This document shows positions 63,984 through 64,000 of a stretch of DNA of 64,000 nt, piece by piece (positions within the stretch are counted from its first letter, which is position 1; each line of letters begins with the position of its first letter). The stretch is from Ianthella basta (Eukaryota; Porifera; Demospongiae; Verongiida; Ianthellidae). The notes under the pieces were generated by a model that was given only the letters and a program-made list of their open reading frames with translations, was not told the origin of the DNA and did not search any database. The position numbers and the translations under genes were made by a program. The stretch covers positions 6,409,806-6,473,805 of the forward strand of contig OZ025875.1 of the NCBI GenBank assembly GCA_964019415.1, written 5' to 3'.

Positions 63984-64000
63984 CTGCATGGTTGAGGGTG

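Overview
This window is nuclear DNA of an early-branching animal, most likely a sponge. The evidence is short GT-AG introns, tightly packed animal genes, tandem Ig/FN3 receptor genes with tyrosine-rich tails, many foldback/MITE elements and very heavy (CA)n/(GT)n content. The taxon is an inference. All exon coordinates were worked out by hand from reading frame, splice consensus and intron phase.

Left third (1-18 kb): the 5' part of a phosphorylase kinase alpha-type regulatory subunit gene (minus; runs off the left edge) is head-to-head with RPS3A (plus) across a 139-bp promoter carrying perfect C/EBP, E-box and NRF1 palindromes. A CHIC-family palmitoylation-adaptor gene follows RPS3A on the same strand. 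Convergent to it is a nine-exon minus-strand gene that joins a SAM domain to a DET1/AT74-type histidine phosphatase, an unusual architecture.

Middle (18-36 kb): the N-terminal third of Furry (FRY; NDR-kinase/Hippo pathway scaffold) lies on the plus strand. Its introns hold a 17-bp minisatellite with higher-order repeats, a 2.35-kb composite CA satellite that fills a whole intron, and an apparently young, intact Ty3/gypsy LTR retrotransposon (identical 286-bp LTRs, 5-bp target duplication, one gag-pol ORF) inserted antisense. The expected C-terminal two thirds of Furry are not found: the last conserved exon is followed either by a short alternative end or by an intron larger than 29 kb.

Right half (36-64 kb): five tandem minus-strand genes (called A-E here) encode type I receptors built as signal peptide, Ig, Ig, FN3, (FN3), Ser/Thr/Pro stalk, TM helix and tail. 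Every ectodomain exon is phase 1-1, so domains can be lost or gained without frame damage; A and C lack the second FN3. All five tails keep a paired tyrosine motif YxxL-x9-11-Yxx(L/I), close to an ITAM, and C, D and E add YEEM. Exon relics, duplicated flanks, a broken receptor-tail gene (F) and several TIR elements show an actively rearranging family. This cluster is the best candidate in the window for an undescribed system, namely invertebrate self/non-self or immune-type receptors; that function is inferred.
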